NCBI GenBank assembly: GCA_027063295.1
Contig: JAMORZ010000111.1
Span: 1 to 9,248, forward strand
Source of the DNA: Sulfurimonas sp.
Lineage (GTDB): Bacteria; Campylobacterota; Campylobacteria; Campylobacterales; Sulfurimonadaceae
Length of the DNA: 9,248 nt
Direction of reading: 5' to 3'
A program made the translations under genes and the position numbers. The notes below the pieces were generated by a model. That model did no database searches, was not told the origin of the DNA, and was given only the letters and a program-made list of their open reading frames with translations. This document shows, piece by piece, positions 1 through 6,518 of this stretch; within the stretch, counting starts at the first letter, position 1; every line of letters begins with the position of its first letter.

Positions 1-393
1 GGGTATGTAGATGATGATGGATACCTCTTTATCAGTGGTAGAAGTAAAAATGTTATCATTGGAAGTGGTGGGGAAAATATCTATCCTGAACAGATAGAAG
101 CTACGATAAATCAACATGAAGCTGTTTTGGACTCACTTGTGATGGAGAGAGTAGATGGAAAACTCATTGCTAAAGTGCATCTCGATTATGAGCTTATTGA
201 CAAAATGTTCGAAGCAGATCATACACCAGAGAACGAAGTAAAACAAAAGATCAAAGAGTTTTTAGAAGAGATGAGAGTCGATGTAAACTCAAAAATCTCA
301 TCTTATTCACGTATGGTAGAGTTTGTTGAACAGATTGACCCATTTGTCAAAACTCCAACAAAAAAAATCAAAAGATTTTTATATACACACTAA
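1..393 (+). CDS. AMP-binding acyl-CoA (or acyl-ACP) synthetase, C-terminal fragment
   Basis: The reading frame is open from base 1 and ends at TAA 391-393, giving the last 130 residues of a protein whose start lies to the left. This is the C-terminal lid domain of the ANL superfamily, which activates carboxylic acids, typically fatty acids, with ATP and passes the acyl group to CoA or ACP. The hinge motif is visible at fragment residues 7-19 (GYLFISGRSKNVI), followed by GGENIYPEQIE at 23-33, which is typical of long-chain acyl-CoA synthetases. The end carries TPTKKIKR at 118-125, which aligns with the A10 motif; Lys122 is the likely catalytic adenylation lysine. The substrate cannot be told from this piece: a FadD-like ligase and an Aas-like acyl-ACP synthetase both remain possible. 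The neighbouring gene converges, with one base between the stop codons, so it is not in the same operon. Confidence 0.85.
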   Translation, partial: GYVDDDGYLFISGRSKNVIIGSGGENIYPEQIEATINQHEAVLDSLVMERVDGKLIAKVHLDYELIDKMFEADHTPENEVKQKIKEFLEEMRVDVNSKISSYSRMVEFVEQIDPFVKTPTKKIKRFLYTH

Positions 394-394
394 C

Positions 395-1801
395 TTAAAG
401 TTGAACAGGTATAAAAATCTGATGATACTCATCTAACTGATGATACAACCGCTCACTATCTGTTGTAAAGAAAGAGTAGATCTTTCTTGCAGTGAGTTTT
501 TGTGAGAATGGCAAAATATGGATAAAATTCTTTTTTTGCTGTAAAACACGGATAGGATTTTCACTCTCTTTGTAGATTTTAATAGATTTTGAAAAGATCG
601 TTGAGAGGTTATTGTAGTGTTCGATAACCTGCTCTTTTTCCTCTTGGTGTTCACTCATATAGTTATGTAACTCTAAGTTGAAGTTCATCTGTTCAGAGAT
701 ATCGAAGATAGTTGATGATATCTTTTCAAGATCTCTATTGTCAGAGAGTATAAGTGCTGCATCTTTAAGTGATGCAAACTCTTTATCTGCTATTTTTAAA
801 ACAGGAAGTGAAGATTCATAAAGCATATTTCGTATCTTATAAGATGCAAACATCTCTTTTGAAACAATCACAAGTCCAATATGATATAGCTTTATATCCT
901 CTTTGAGTATCTCTTCAAGATTTTTATTTTCATACTCTATCTCAACTGTAATTTTTATGCTTCTTAAATTTTTAATATACTCAACAATCTCAATATCATT
1001 TGGATTGACAATCTTAATGATAAGATCATGTTGAAATTTTGTATGCACATACAAAGCTCTCTCAATAAGTGCTTTAATAGTTTCAAGATCAACGATGGAC
1101 ATATCTATAAAAAGATATAGGTGTGATCCAAAAGGCTCAGGGAACTGTCCAAGTTCACGTTTAATCGCACGATAAACTGACTTAAGCACTGTTGGCTCAC
1201 CAACCAATAAAAGTAGATCATTAGGCTGTATCATCCTTCTTCGAGATGGCATAAGAAGTTTTCTGTTTCGATAGATCGCAACTATCCTCCAGTTTTTCTG
1301 CTCAATAACACCAATATGACGATATACAAAAGAGCTTCCAAAAGGGACAAGAACTTCCATGATCTCACCCTCACCCTTCCCTACATTTTGAGCGATCACT
1401 GGTACATTTGGAAGATAATCTAAAAGACGAGATGCCAAGATCTCATTTGCATTAATCATCACAACATTTGGATCTTCATTATGCAGGTTCCAATGGTTCA
1501 GAACTATAACGCGCAGTTGTTTTTTAATAGCTCTTATGTTTTTAATAGTATTTTCAACATCAACAACATTGTTCATAGCTATAAAAACTTGCACAAACTC
1601 CATCTTGAGAAGATTTGAAAGTTTATAAAAACTTGTTGGATCAAACTCATAAAATTTAAACCGAGCAGGATTAACATTTTCAAACTCTGATGCCTTCATC
1701 TGTACAACATAGTAGATATTTTCTGTTGTATAAGCACCGATGGTTCTTTGAATAAAATGTTCTCCAATCTCCCCATCACTAATGATTAGTATTTTTTTCA
1801 T
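395..1801 (-). CDS. TrkA-like RCK-domain protein (COG3400-like), possible USP-like C-terminal half
   Basis: Soluble 468-residue protein with no signal peptide or membrane segment. Residues 1-135 look like a Rossmann RCK_N (TrkA-N) domain starting with KKILIISDGEIGEHF; the usual GxGxxG loop is altered (SDGEIG), so NAD(H) binding is uncertain. Residues 145-213 resemble RCK_C (TrkA-C), the ligand-binding module of K+ transport regulators. The last 250 residues look alpha/beta: 306-337 (YHIGLVIVSKEMF...SSLPVLKI) recalls the end of a universal-stress-protein fold, and another weak alpha/beta repeat may begin near 345. That half is my inference. I chose ATG at 1801 because it begins the Rossmann strand and follows AGAAAAGA, 14 bases after the upstream stop; an in-frame start at 1876 would add 25 non-homologous-looking residues inside the upstream gene. 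No Trk/Ktr membrane subunit lies nearby, so a partner is unknown. Function is not established. Confidence 0.75.
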   Translation of the reverse strand: MKKILIISDGEIGEHFIQRTIGAYTTENIYYVVQMKASEFENVNPARFKFYEFDPTSFYKLSNLLKMEFVQVFIAMNNVVDVENTIKNIRAIKKQLRVIVLNHWNLHNEDPNVVMINANEILASRLLDYLPNVPVIAQNVGKGEGEIMEVLVPFGSSFVYRHIGVIEQKNWRIVAIYRNRKLLMPSRRRMIQPNDLLLLVGEPTVLKSVYRAIKRELGQFPEPFGSHLYLFIDMSIVDLETIKALIERALYVHTKFQHDLIIKIVNPNDIEIVEYIKNLRSIKITVEIEYENKNLEEILKEDIKLYHIGLVIVSKEMFASYKIRNMLYESSLPVLKIADKEFASLKDAALILSDNRDLEKISSTIFDISEQMNFNLELHNYMSEHQEEKEQVIEHYNNLSTIFSKSIKIYKESENPIRVLQQKKNFIHILPFSQKLTARKIYSFFTTDSERLYHQLDEYHQIFIPVQL

Positions 1802-1815
1802 TCTTTTCTGTGCCT

Positions 1816-2376
1816 TTAGTTGCGTTTGAGCACATTTGAAGCTTTTACCCACATATCTTTTTGAGCCCGTCTCCACTGTTTATCTACAAAATACCCTGTG
1901 ATTTTGACCCACTTAGCTGTTCTTTGATTTGATGTAAAAGAAGTTTTAGCTTCCCATCTATCTATTTTTTTTCCATCAATATCATCATAGATATCACTCT
2001 CTTTTGTCAAACGAAATGGACTTGCTTTAAAGTATTCGATCTTTTTTGAAACATACTCTGGTTTCATCATTAAAGGTGGAAAACTATTATCACTATTTTT
2101 ACATCTTGATTGCACTTTTTGCTGATTTGACAAGTTTGACCTTAAAAGTTTTTCTTGCTTTTTAAGTTTCCTCTCCAGATACTTTATACGTTTTTTATAT
2201 TGTTTCTCTTTTTGAAGCAAATCATCTTGAACTTTTAAAGACTCTTCAAGTTTTAACACACAAACAGCTTGCTCTTTTCTTAGTTTTGTTATATCTTGAA
2301 CAATCGATTCAATCCTCTTTATCTCATCACCTTGAACAGATATAAGAAAAACAAGAACTATTATTAGGTATCTCAT
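1816..2376 (-). CDS. Exported coiled-coil protein with SH3-like C-terminus, unknown function
   Basis: I do not recognise a named family. The 186-residue product starts with a short hydrophobic signal sequence (residues 2-14) and a likely signal peptidase I site after SVQG16; there is no lipobox cysteine, so it should be periplasmic. Residues about 18-90 are strongly charged, Lys/Glu/Leu-rich and helical, a probable coiled coil. Residues about 119-184 look like a small SH3-type beta domain, with aromatic and Trp anchors (WEAKTSFTS, WVKITGYF, MWVKASNVL). Such domains often bind peptidoglycan or protein partners. ATG 2376 lies one base after the trmA stop, and AAGGA (2386-2382) five bases upstream is a good ribosome site inside the last trmA codons, so translation is probably coupled. 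Position in a motor/export gene series suggests a periplasmic role around the flagellar motor or cell wall, but this is only context. Confidence 0.72.
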   Translation of the reverse strand: MRYLIIVLVFLISVQGDEIKRIESIVQDITKLRKEQAVCVLKLEESLKVQDDLLQKEKQYKKRIKYLERKLKKQEKLLRSNLSNQQKVQSRCKNSDNSFPPLMMKPEYVSKKIEYFKASPFRLTKESDIYDDIDGKKIDRWEAKTSFTSNQRTAKWVKITGYFVDKQWRRAQKDMWVKASNVLKRN

Positions 2377-2377
2377 C

Positions 2378-3487
2378 TCAATCCTTTTTTACAAGTTTCA
2401 CACCCATCTCAACATGGTGTGTATATGGAAACTGATCAAACAATGCCATCTTCTCAACATTGTGTGTCTGTGTTAAAATCTCTAAATCTCTTTGGAGTGT
2501 TTCAGGATTACATGAGATATAAACAATATGTTTGTAACGTGCACTAAAATGACATGAATCCTCATCCATACCACTACGAGGTGGATCAACAAAGATTGTA
2601 TCTATATTGTATCTGTTGATATCGATCCCCTTCATACGACGAAACTCACGTACACCATCAAGAGCATCTCTAAACTCCTCAACACACATACGAACAAACT
2701 CAATATTTTCAACACCATTGAATTTCATATTGATCTTTGCTGCATTTATTGATGATTTTGAGATCTCTGTTGCTAAAACATTTTTAAAATGTGTTGCAAA
2801 CAGGATAGTAAAGTTTCCAGCACCACAGTAAAGTTCTAAAAGATCCCCATCTATCCCTTTAATATTTTGCAATGCCCATGAGATCATTTTCTCATTGACA
2901 CGTGGATTTGGTTGTGTAAAACTGTTCTCAATGTGACAAAATCTATACTCTTTGCCATCTATAAGTAGTTTCTCTGTCACATAATCTTGAGAGATAACAA
3001 TTTTTTGTTTTCTCGCACGACCTATAAGGTGGATACCAAGTTCATCTGATAATCTTTTTGCCTGTTCTTGCCACTGAGTGTCTAACTGACGATGATAAAG
3101 TAGAGATACAACTATCTCCCCATCACTTGAACTTAAAAAGTCTGCACCAAAAAGTTTAAACCCAAGATCGTATCTTTTTATGGCATCTAAAACTTTTGGC
3201 ATCATAGCAGCGATATGTTGATTGACCTGTGGACACTCTTGAAGAAGAACAACACCTTTTTTATCACGATGATTCATTGCATAGTATATCTCATCACCAA
3301 CATGCCAAATCTTAAATTCACTTCTTGCTCTATAGTGTTGCTCATCAGAGCTAAACACTTCAATCTCACCATTATAAAACTTTTCAAATCTCTCTTGGTT
3401 TAGAAGAAGTTTTTGTTCTAACTGAGCATTGTATCCATCTTCATACTCTTTACATGCTCCACACTCTCCAAAATGTTTACAATCCAC
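2378..3487 (-). CDS. trmA: tRNA (uracil-54,C5)-methyltransferase TrmA with N-terminal cysteine cluster
   Basis: SAM-dependent enzyme that makes m5U54 (ribothymidine) in the T-loop of tRNA. The 369-residue product follows E. coli TrmA (366 residues) closely, with a constant offset of two: ENSFTQPN with Gln192, the SAM loop LLELYCGAGNF, VDPPRSG with Asp301, the nucleophile Cys326 in YISCNPETL, and FDQFPYTHHVE with general base Glu360. The ENSFTQPN and FDQFPYTHH signatures point to TrmA rather than RlmD/RlmC. Unusually, CKHFGECGAC at residues 3-12 plus Cys85 (QECP) reproduces the four-cysteine [4Fe-4S] spacing of RlmD; E. coli TrmA lacks it. I placed the start at GTG 3487, preceded by AGGAG at five bases; the longer open frame from GTG 3538 would overlap fliP by 43 bases and add 17 residues unlike the family. 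It sits eight bases after the fliP stop, a housekeeping gene inside a flagellar series. Confidence 0.93.
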   Translation of the reverse strand: MDCKHFGECGACKEYEDGYNAQLEQKLLLNQERFEKFYNGEIEVFSSDEQHYRARSEFKIWHVGDEIYYAMNHRDKKGVVLLQECPQVNQHIAAMMPKVLDAIKRYDLGFKLFGADFLSSSDGEIVVSLLYHRQLDTQWQEQAKRLSDELGIHLIGRARKQKIVISQDYVTEKLLIDGKEYRFCHIENSFTQPNPRVNEKMISWALQNIKGIDGDLLELYCGAGNFTILFATHFKNVLATEISKSSINAAKINMKFNGVENIEFVRMCVEEFRDALDGVREFRRMKGIDINRYNIDTIFVDPPRSGMDEDSCHFSARYKHIVYISCNPETLQRDLEILTQTHNVEKMALFDQFPYTHHVEMGVKLVKKD

Positions 3488-3492
3488 TCTCA

Positions 3493-3497
3493 CTCCT
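3493..3497 (-). promoter_or_regulatory. trmA ribosome binding site AGGAG
   Basis: Reading on the minus strand, AGGAG (3497-3493) is followed by TGAGA and then GTG (3487-3485). The fliP stop TAG (3498-3496) overlaps this site, so ribosomes finishing fliP would be delivered to it. This decides the trmA start over two other in-frame GTG codons at 3493 and 3538. Confidence 0.7.
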
Positions 3498-4230
3498 ATT
3501 TTATCGAGGCAACAAGGTTGCCAATAAGTAAATTCCACCCATCTATAAGAACAAAAACAAGTATCTTAAATGGTAAAGATATCATAACTGGTGGAAGCAT
3601 CATCATACCCATAGACATCAAAATCGATGCAACAACCATATCGATAACCAAAAACGGTAAAAAGAGTAAAAAACCTATCTCAAACGCAGTTTTTAACTCA
3701 CTAATTACAAATGCAGGGATGACGATAGAAAGTGGCACATCAGCAACTGTTGCAGGGTTTTCCATCTTACGAATACGTAAAAACAAAGCGAGGTCTTTCT
3801 CACGTGTATTTCGTATCATAAAGTTTTTAAACGGTAAAGCGGTTTTATTAAATGCCTCTTCATACCCTATCTCTTCTGCTATATAAGGTTTTATCCCAGC
3901 TTCATACGCTTTTGTCCCCACTGGCTCCATTACAAAAAAAGTAAGTATCATCGCAAGCATCACTAAAAGTTGTGTTGGTGGTACTTGTTGTGTTCCGAGG
4001 GCTTGACGTAAAAAACCAAACACAATCACAAAACGGGTAAAGGTTGTCATCACAAGCACCATCGATGGTGCTAAGAAAAGAAGTGTTAAAACAACTAAAA
4101 CATTGAGTGAAGATACAAGCTGTTGGGGTGTATCTGGAGCTGAGAGGTTAAAGTTCATCGTCGGAATGGCAACAGACTCTGCACCAACTCCAGAAACAAG
4201 AAAAACTAGTAGTGTTACCAAGCGCAACAT
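3496..4230 (-). CDS. fliP: Flagellar type III export gate protein FliP
   Basis: Core subunit of the FliPQR export gate at the centre of the flagellar basal body, through which rod, hook and filament proteins leave the cytoplasm. The 244-residue product has the full family layout: a cleavable signal-like N-terminus ending near VSGVGA17, a first hydrophobic block at about 43-72 with MTTFTRFVIVFGFLRQALGT, a second at about 86-101 (LLVMLAMILTFFV), a periplasmic middle of about 102-165, and a C-terminal pair of hydrophobic segments with ISELKTAFEIGFLLFLPFLV and VASILMSMGMMMLPPVMISLPFK. These are among the most conserved FliP stretches. Length matches the family (about 245). The ATG at 4230 overlaps the pomB stop by one base (TAATG), which indicates translational coupling. 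The gene is intact. Confidence 0.96.
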   Translation of the reverse strand: MLRLVTLLVFLVSGVGAESVAIPTMNFNLSAPDTPQQLVSSLNVLVVLTLLFLAPSMVLVMTTFTRFVIVFGFLRQALGTQQVPPTQLLVMLAMILTFFVMEPVGTKAYEAGIKPYIAEEIGYEEAFNKTALPFKNFMIRNTREKDLALFLRIRKMENPATVADVPLSIVIPAFVISELKTAFEIGFLLFLPFLVIDMVVASILMSMGMMMLPPVMISLPFKILVFVLIDGWNLLIGNLVASIK

Positions 4231-5006
4231 TATGGTGCTTCTACCTTATCGAGGATCGATTGTTTTGCTTGCTCTTTTTCTGTGTTTTCAGCTCCAAAGA
4301 AATGCAACTCAACACGACGATTTTTTTCACGACCACTCTCAGTTGCATTTGTTGCTACTGGATGGTACTGTGCAAAACCAGCAGCACTCATACGAGCAGG
4401 ATCTACACCATCAAGTATAAGCTCTTGAAGAACTGAGATAGCACGAGCTGATGAGAGTTCCCAATTGTCTTTAAAAGGGCTTTTTGCTCCTGGATTTGAA
4501 TTATCCGTATGCCCTTGTACACTCACCTGCATCGTTTTTGGCAACTCTTCAATGATCAAAGCAACACGTTTTAAAAATAAAAGTGCATCTTGATTTTCGA
4601 TCGTTGCACTTCCAGATTTAAATAAAAGTGCCGCTGGAAGTTCTATCACAAACCCCTCTTGTGCCTCTTCAAGGGTTACAGCTGGACCATGCCCTTTTTC
4701 CATCATCTCATTAGCATCACCAACAGCTTGTTGCACACGATTTACAAGTTCACTTGTTTCATCCTGTGACTCAATAGGTGTTGATTCTTGGATACGCTGT
4801 TTTGATATCTCTGTTTTTGTTCCACCCTCTAAAACACTCATCGCACCCGAAAGTGAACCGATAGCTTCAGAAACTTTTTTTGCATCCATACTACTCATCG
4901 AAAGAAGCAGTACGAAGAAACAAAGCAATAGTGACATAAGATCTCCAAATGCGGCAAGCCACGCAGGAAGACACTGTTCACACTCAGGACATTTTTTCTT
5001 ACCCAT
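4230..5006 (-). CDS. pomB: Flagellar stator protein MotB/PomB type
   Basis: The B subunit of the flagellar stator: it carries the ion-binding carboxylate in its single membrane helix and anchors the complex to peptidoglycan. In the 258-residue product the helix spans about 14-38, with the essential aspartate at Asp22 in AAFGDLMSLLLCFFVLLLSMS. This resembles Vibrio PomB (FADLMSLLMCFFVLLLS) more than E. coli MotB or the Campylobacter MotB I recall (YADFLSLLLALFIALY). A plug-like segment follows at about 41-60, then a rather short linker. The OmpA-like peptidoglycan-binding domain covers about 118-238, with GHTDNS at 165-170, WELSSARA at 182-189 and EKNRRVEL at 227-234. The cytoplasmic tail has three cysteines in CPECEQC (6-12), an arrangement I associate loosely with PomB-type proteins. 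It lies 11 bases after pomA, with AAGAGA before the ATG, and overlaps fliP by one base. Na+ coupling is inferred. Confidence 0.93.
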   Translation of the reverse strand: MGKKKCPECEQCLPAWLAAFGDLMSLLLCFFVLLLSMSSMDAKKVSEAIGSLSGAMSVLEGGTKTEISKQRIQESTPIESQDETSELVNRVQQAVGDANEMMEKGHGPAVTLEEAQEGFVIELPAALLFKSGSATIENQDALLFLKRVALIIEELPKTMQVSVQGHTDNSNPGAKSPFKDNWELSSARAISVLQELILDGVDPARMSAAGFAQYHPVATNATESGREKNRRVELHFFGAENTEKEQAKQSILDKVEAP

Positions 5007-5017
5007 CTGTTTCTCTT

Positions 5018-5782
5018 TTAGTCAAACTGACTTACACGATCATCAGGTGCAAGATAACTTAAAAGTTTTGCTTCTAAAACACGTGGAGCATCACCAGATT
5101 GGATCGACATAATCCCCTCTAAGATCATCTCCTTAACTACTGTCTCTTCATCATTACGGATATTTAATATATTGTAGATCGGTGTTCCAAAAACATTCCC
5201 GATAATAGCACCATACATGGTAGTAAGGAGTGCTACCGCCATCGATGGACCAATAGCTGAAGGATCTGCCATGTTTAGAAGCATCGCAACAAGACCGATA
5301 AGTGTACCAACCATACCCATAGCTCCTGCAAGACCAGCCCACTGGTTAAAGATCTCTGCATGGATCTTATGGCGTGAACTTGTTTGCTCCATATCAATCT
5401 CTAAAAGTTCACGGATCGTATCTGGTTCATTTCCATCGATCGCCATTGAGAGCCCTTTTTTTAAAAACTCATTCTCCTCACTGTTTACTTCACCTTCAAG
5501 AGCAAGAATCCCATCTTTTCTTGCTTTTGTTGCAAACTCTACAAGTTTTTTGATTAACTCATTTACATCCTCTTCACCAGGCTTAATCGCTTTTCCAAAA
5601 ACTTTTGTAAATTTTTTCATCTGTACAGGTTTAAAAGAGATCATCAATGCACCGATAGACCCTCCAACAACGATTAGAACAGACGGAATATCGATATATG
5701 CACCGATACCAACACCCATAGCCATGGACCCCAAAAGAAGTGCCATAATCAAAACTATACCAATGACTGTACCTAAATCCAT
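5018..5782 (-). CDS. pomA: Flagellar stator protein MotA/PomA type
   Basis: The A subunit of the flagellar stator, forming the ring around PomB and touching FliG to drive rotation. The 254 residues match Vibrio PomA (253) over the whole length, from the MDL start through IPSVLIVVGGSIGALMI (32-48) to PRVLEAKLLSYL near the end. The cytoplasmic loop keeps the charged FliG-contacting residues at identical positions (Arg88, Lys89, Glu96 in KARKDGILALE). The third and fourth helices contain GTLIGLVAMLLNM and MAVALLTTMYGAI; Thr160 and Thr188 correspond to PomA Thr158 and Thr186, the pair linked to Na+ passage. E. coli MotA has alanine at the first position. The start ATG 5782 has AAGG (5793-5790) seven bases upstream. 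It is the first gene of the motor unit, after a 52-base gap that contains promoter candidates. Confidence 0.94.
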   Translation of the reverse strand: MDLGTVIGIVLIMALLLGSMAMGVGIGAYIDIPSVLIVVGGSIGALMISFKPVQMKKFTKVFGKAIKPGEEDVNELIKKLVEFATKARKDGILALEGEVNSEENEFLKKGLSMAIDGNEPDTIRELLEIDMEQTSSRHKIHAEIFNQWAGLAGAMGMVGTLIGLVAMLLNMADPSAIGPSMAVALLTTMYGAIIGNVFGTPIYNILNIRNDEETVVKEMILEGIMSIQSGDAPRVLEAKLLSYLAPDDRVSQFD

Positions 5783-5801
5783 TCAAAAACCTTGAGAGAA
5801 A

Positions 5802-5825
5802 ATTATATTACTACATATGATAGCA
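5802..5825 (-). promoter_or_regulatory. Candidate sigma-70-type promoter(s) for the pomA-pomB-fliP-trmA unit
   Basis: In the 52-base gap between the PAP2 gene stop and pomA, the minus strand reads TGCTATCAT (5825-5817), an extended -10 of the TGnTATAAT type; it would start RNA near 5810 and leave about 27 untranslated bases. A second perfect box TATAAT (5807-5802) is also present but would leave only about 12 bases before the ATG. Campylobacterota sigma-70 promoters often lack a clear -35, and none is clear here. I see no sigma-54 (GG-N10-GC) or sigma-28 pattern. Prediction only. Confidence 0.4.
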
Positions 5826-5834
5826 CAAATTAGA

Positions 5835-6518
5835 TTAAATTCTTTTTGTGTACCTTGCAACACCCCTTGCAACAATGATAATAATCAACCAGGAAAGTAA
5901 CATGGTGATGAGTGTATGACTAAAAAAGTGATCCCCTGTCATCATTTTATATAGTCCCATCGACCATCCAACAACAACAGCTACACCAAGAGCGATAAAA
6001 CGATTTTTACGTTTTTGAAACAAAAAGAACAGACTCATAAGGGCAAATCCACCACTTGCATGTCCAGCTGGCCAACACTTAATTCTATCGTTTTTCAACT
6101 CAAAATCGTCCGCATAACACTCCCAAACAGCTGTTCTAGGGTAGCTTCCGTTATATCTTATCTCATCTTCTGGACAAGGCATATTTGTAGTTGCTTTGAG
6201 CTGTCCAACCACAGAGGGAATAAGAATCGCAGAAAAAACAACTATCAGCAACCCTCTTCTGTAAGGCTTTAAACGCTCAAACTTCCAGCTTCCAAGTAAA
6301 GCAAACAGTGCAGTAACACCTATAAAAATAACAAACTTTTTTGCACCATCATAGAATATAGCTCTATATGGTTGCTCATCTGCTCTCACGACAAATGTTT
6401 TTGTATCAAAATTATACAAATAATCCTCTATCAAAATATCTACATCATAGATACCAAAAAAAACTATCACTCCAACAAGGAGCAAAAAAACTATGGCAAT
6501 ATGTTTATTGCTTACCAT
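5835..6518 (-). CDS. PAP2-family integral membrane phosphatase, possible lipid A phosphatase
   Basis: A 227-residue membrane protein with about six hydrophobic segments (roughly 7-25, 62-77, 88-105, 154-167, 172-189, 200-218) and a PAP2 core. Motif 2 is PAGHASGGF at 150-158 with His153; motif 3 is KMMTGDHFFSHTL at 191-203, where His197 is the expected phosphohistidine nucleophile. Motif 1 is degenerate: K108 ATTNMPCP replaces KxxxxxxRP, and motif 3 has Lys191 for Arg and His201 for Asp. This pattern fits the PAP2 subfamily with PAGHAS and HFxSHTL signatures (COG3907-like). Its ATG at 6518 lies inside the 3' end of eptA (14-base overlap), so the two are co-translated. Context suggests removal of a lipid phosphate, perhaps the lipid A 1-phosphate as LpxE does before EptA in H. 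pylori; undecaprenyl or phosphatidyl phosphatase activity is equally possible, so I give no symbol. Confidence 0.82.
   Translation of the reverse strand: MVSNKHIAIVFLLLVGVIVFFGIYDVDILIEDYLYNFDTKTFVVRADEQPYRAIFYDGAKKFVIFIGVTALFALLGSWKFERLKPYRRGLLIVVFSAILIPSVVGQLKATTNMPCPEDEIRYNGSYPRTAVWECYADDFELKNDRIKCWPAGHASGGFALMSLFFLFQKRKNRFIALGVAVVVGWSMGLYKMMTGDHFFSHTLITMLLSWLIIIIVARGVARYTKRI

Noticed and set aside
361..380. AT-rich inverted repeat as a bidirectional terminator
   Set aside because: The 7-bp stem has a single G:C pair and lies inside coding sequence for KKIKRFL; too weak to annotate as a terminator.
1802..1876. Longer start for the RCK protein at 1876
   Set aside because: The extra 25 residues lie inside the upstream gene, are not Rossmann-like, and a purine-rich ribosome site precedes ATG 1801.
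3488..3538. Longer trmA N-terminus starting at GTG 3538
   Set aside because: It would overlap fliP by 43 bases and add residues unlike TrmA; the AGGAG-GTG at 3487 places the cysteine motif at the normal protein start.
5217..5795. Plus-strand open frame of 192 codons opposite pomA
   Set aside because: It is antisense to a well-conserved stator gene, Ser/Ile/Pro-rich without family features, and has no supporting context.
5850..5880. Direct repeat TTGCAAGG (minus strand) before the pomA promoter
   Set aside because: It is explained by the repeated residues VARGVAR at the C-terminus of the PAP2 protein, not by a regulatory site.
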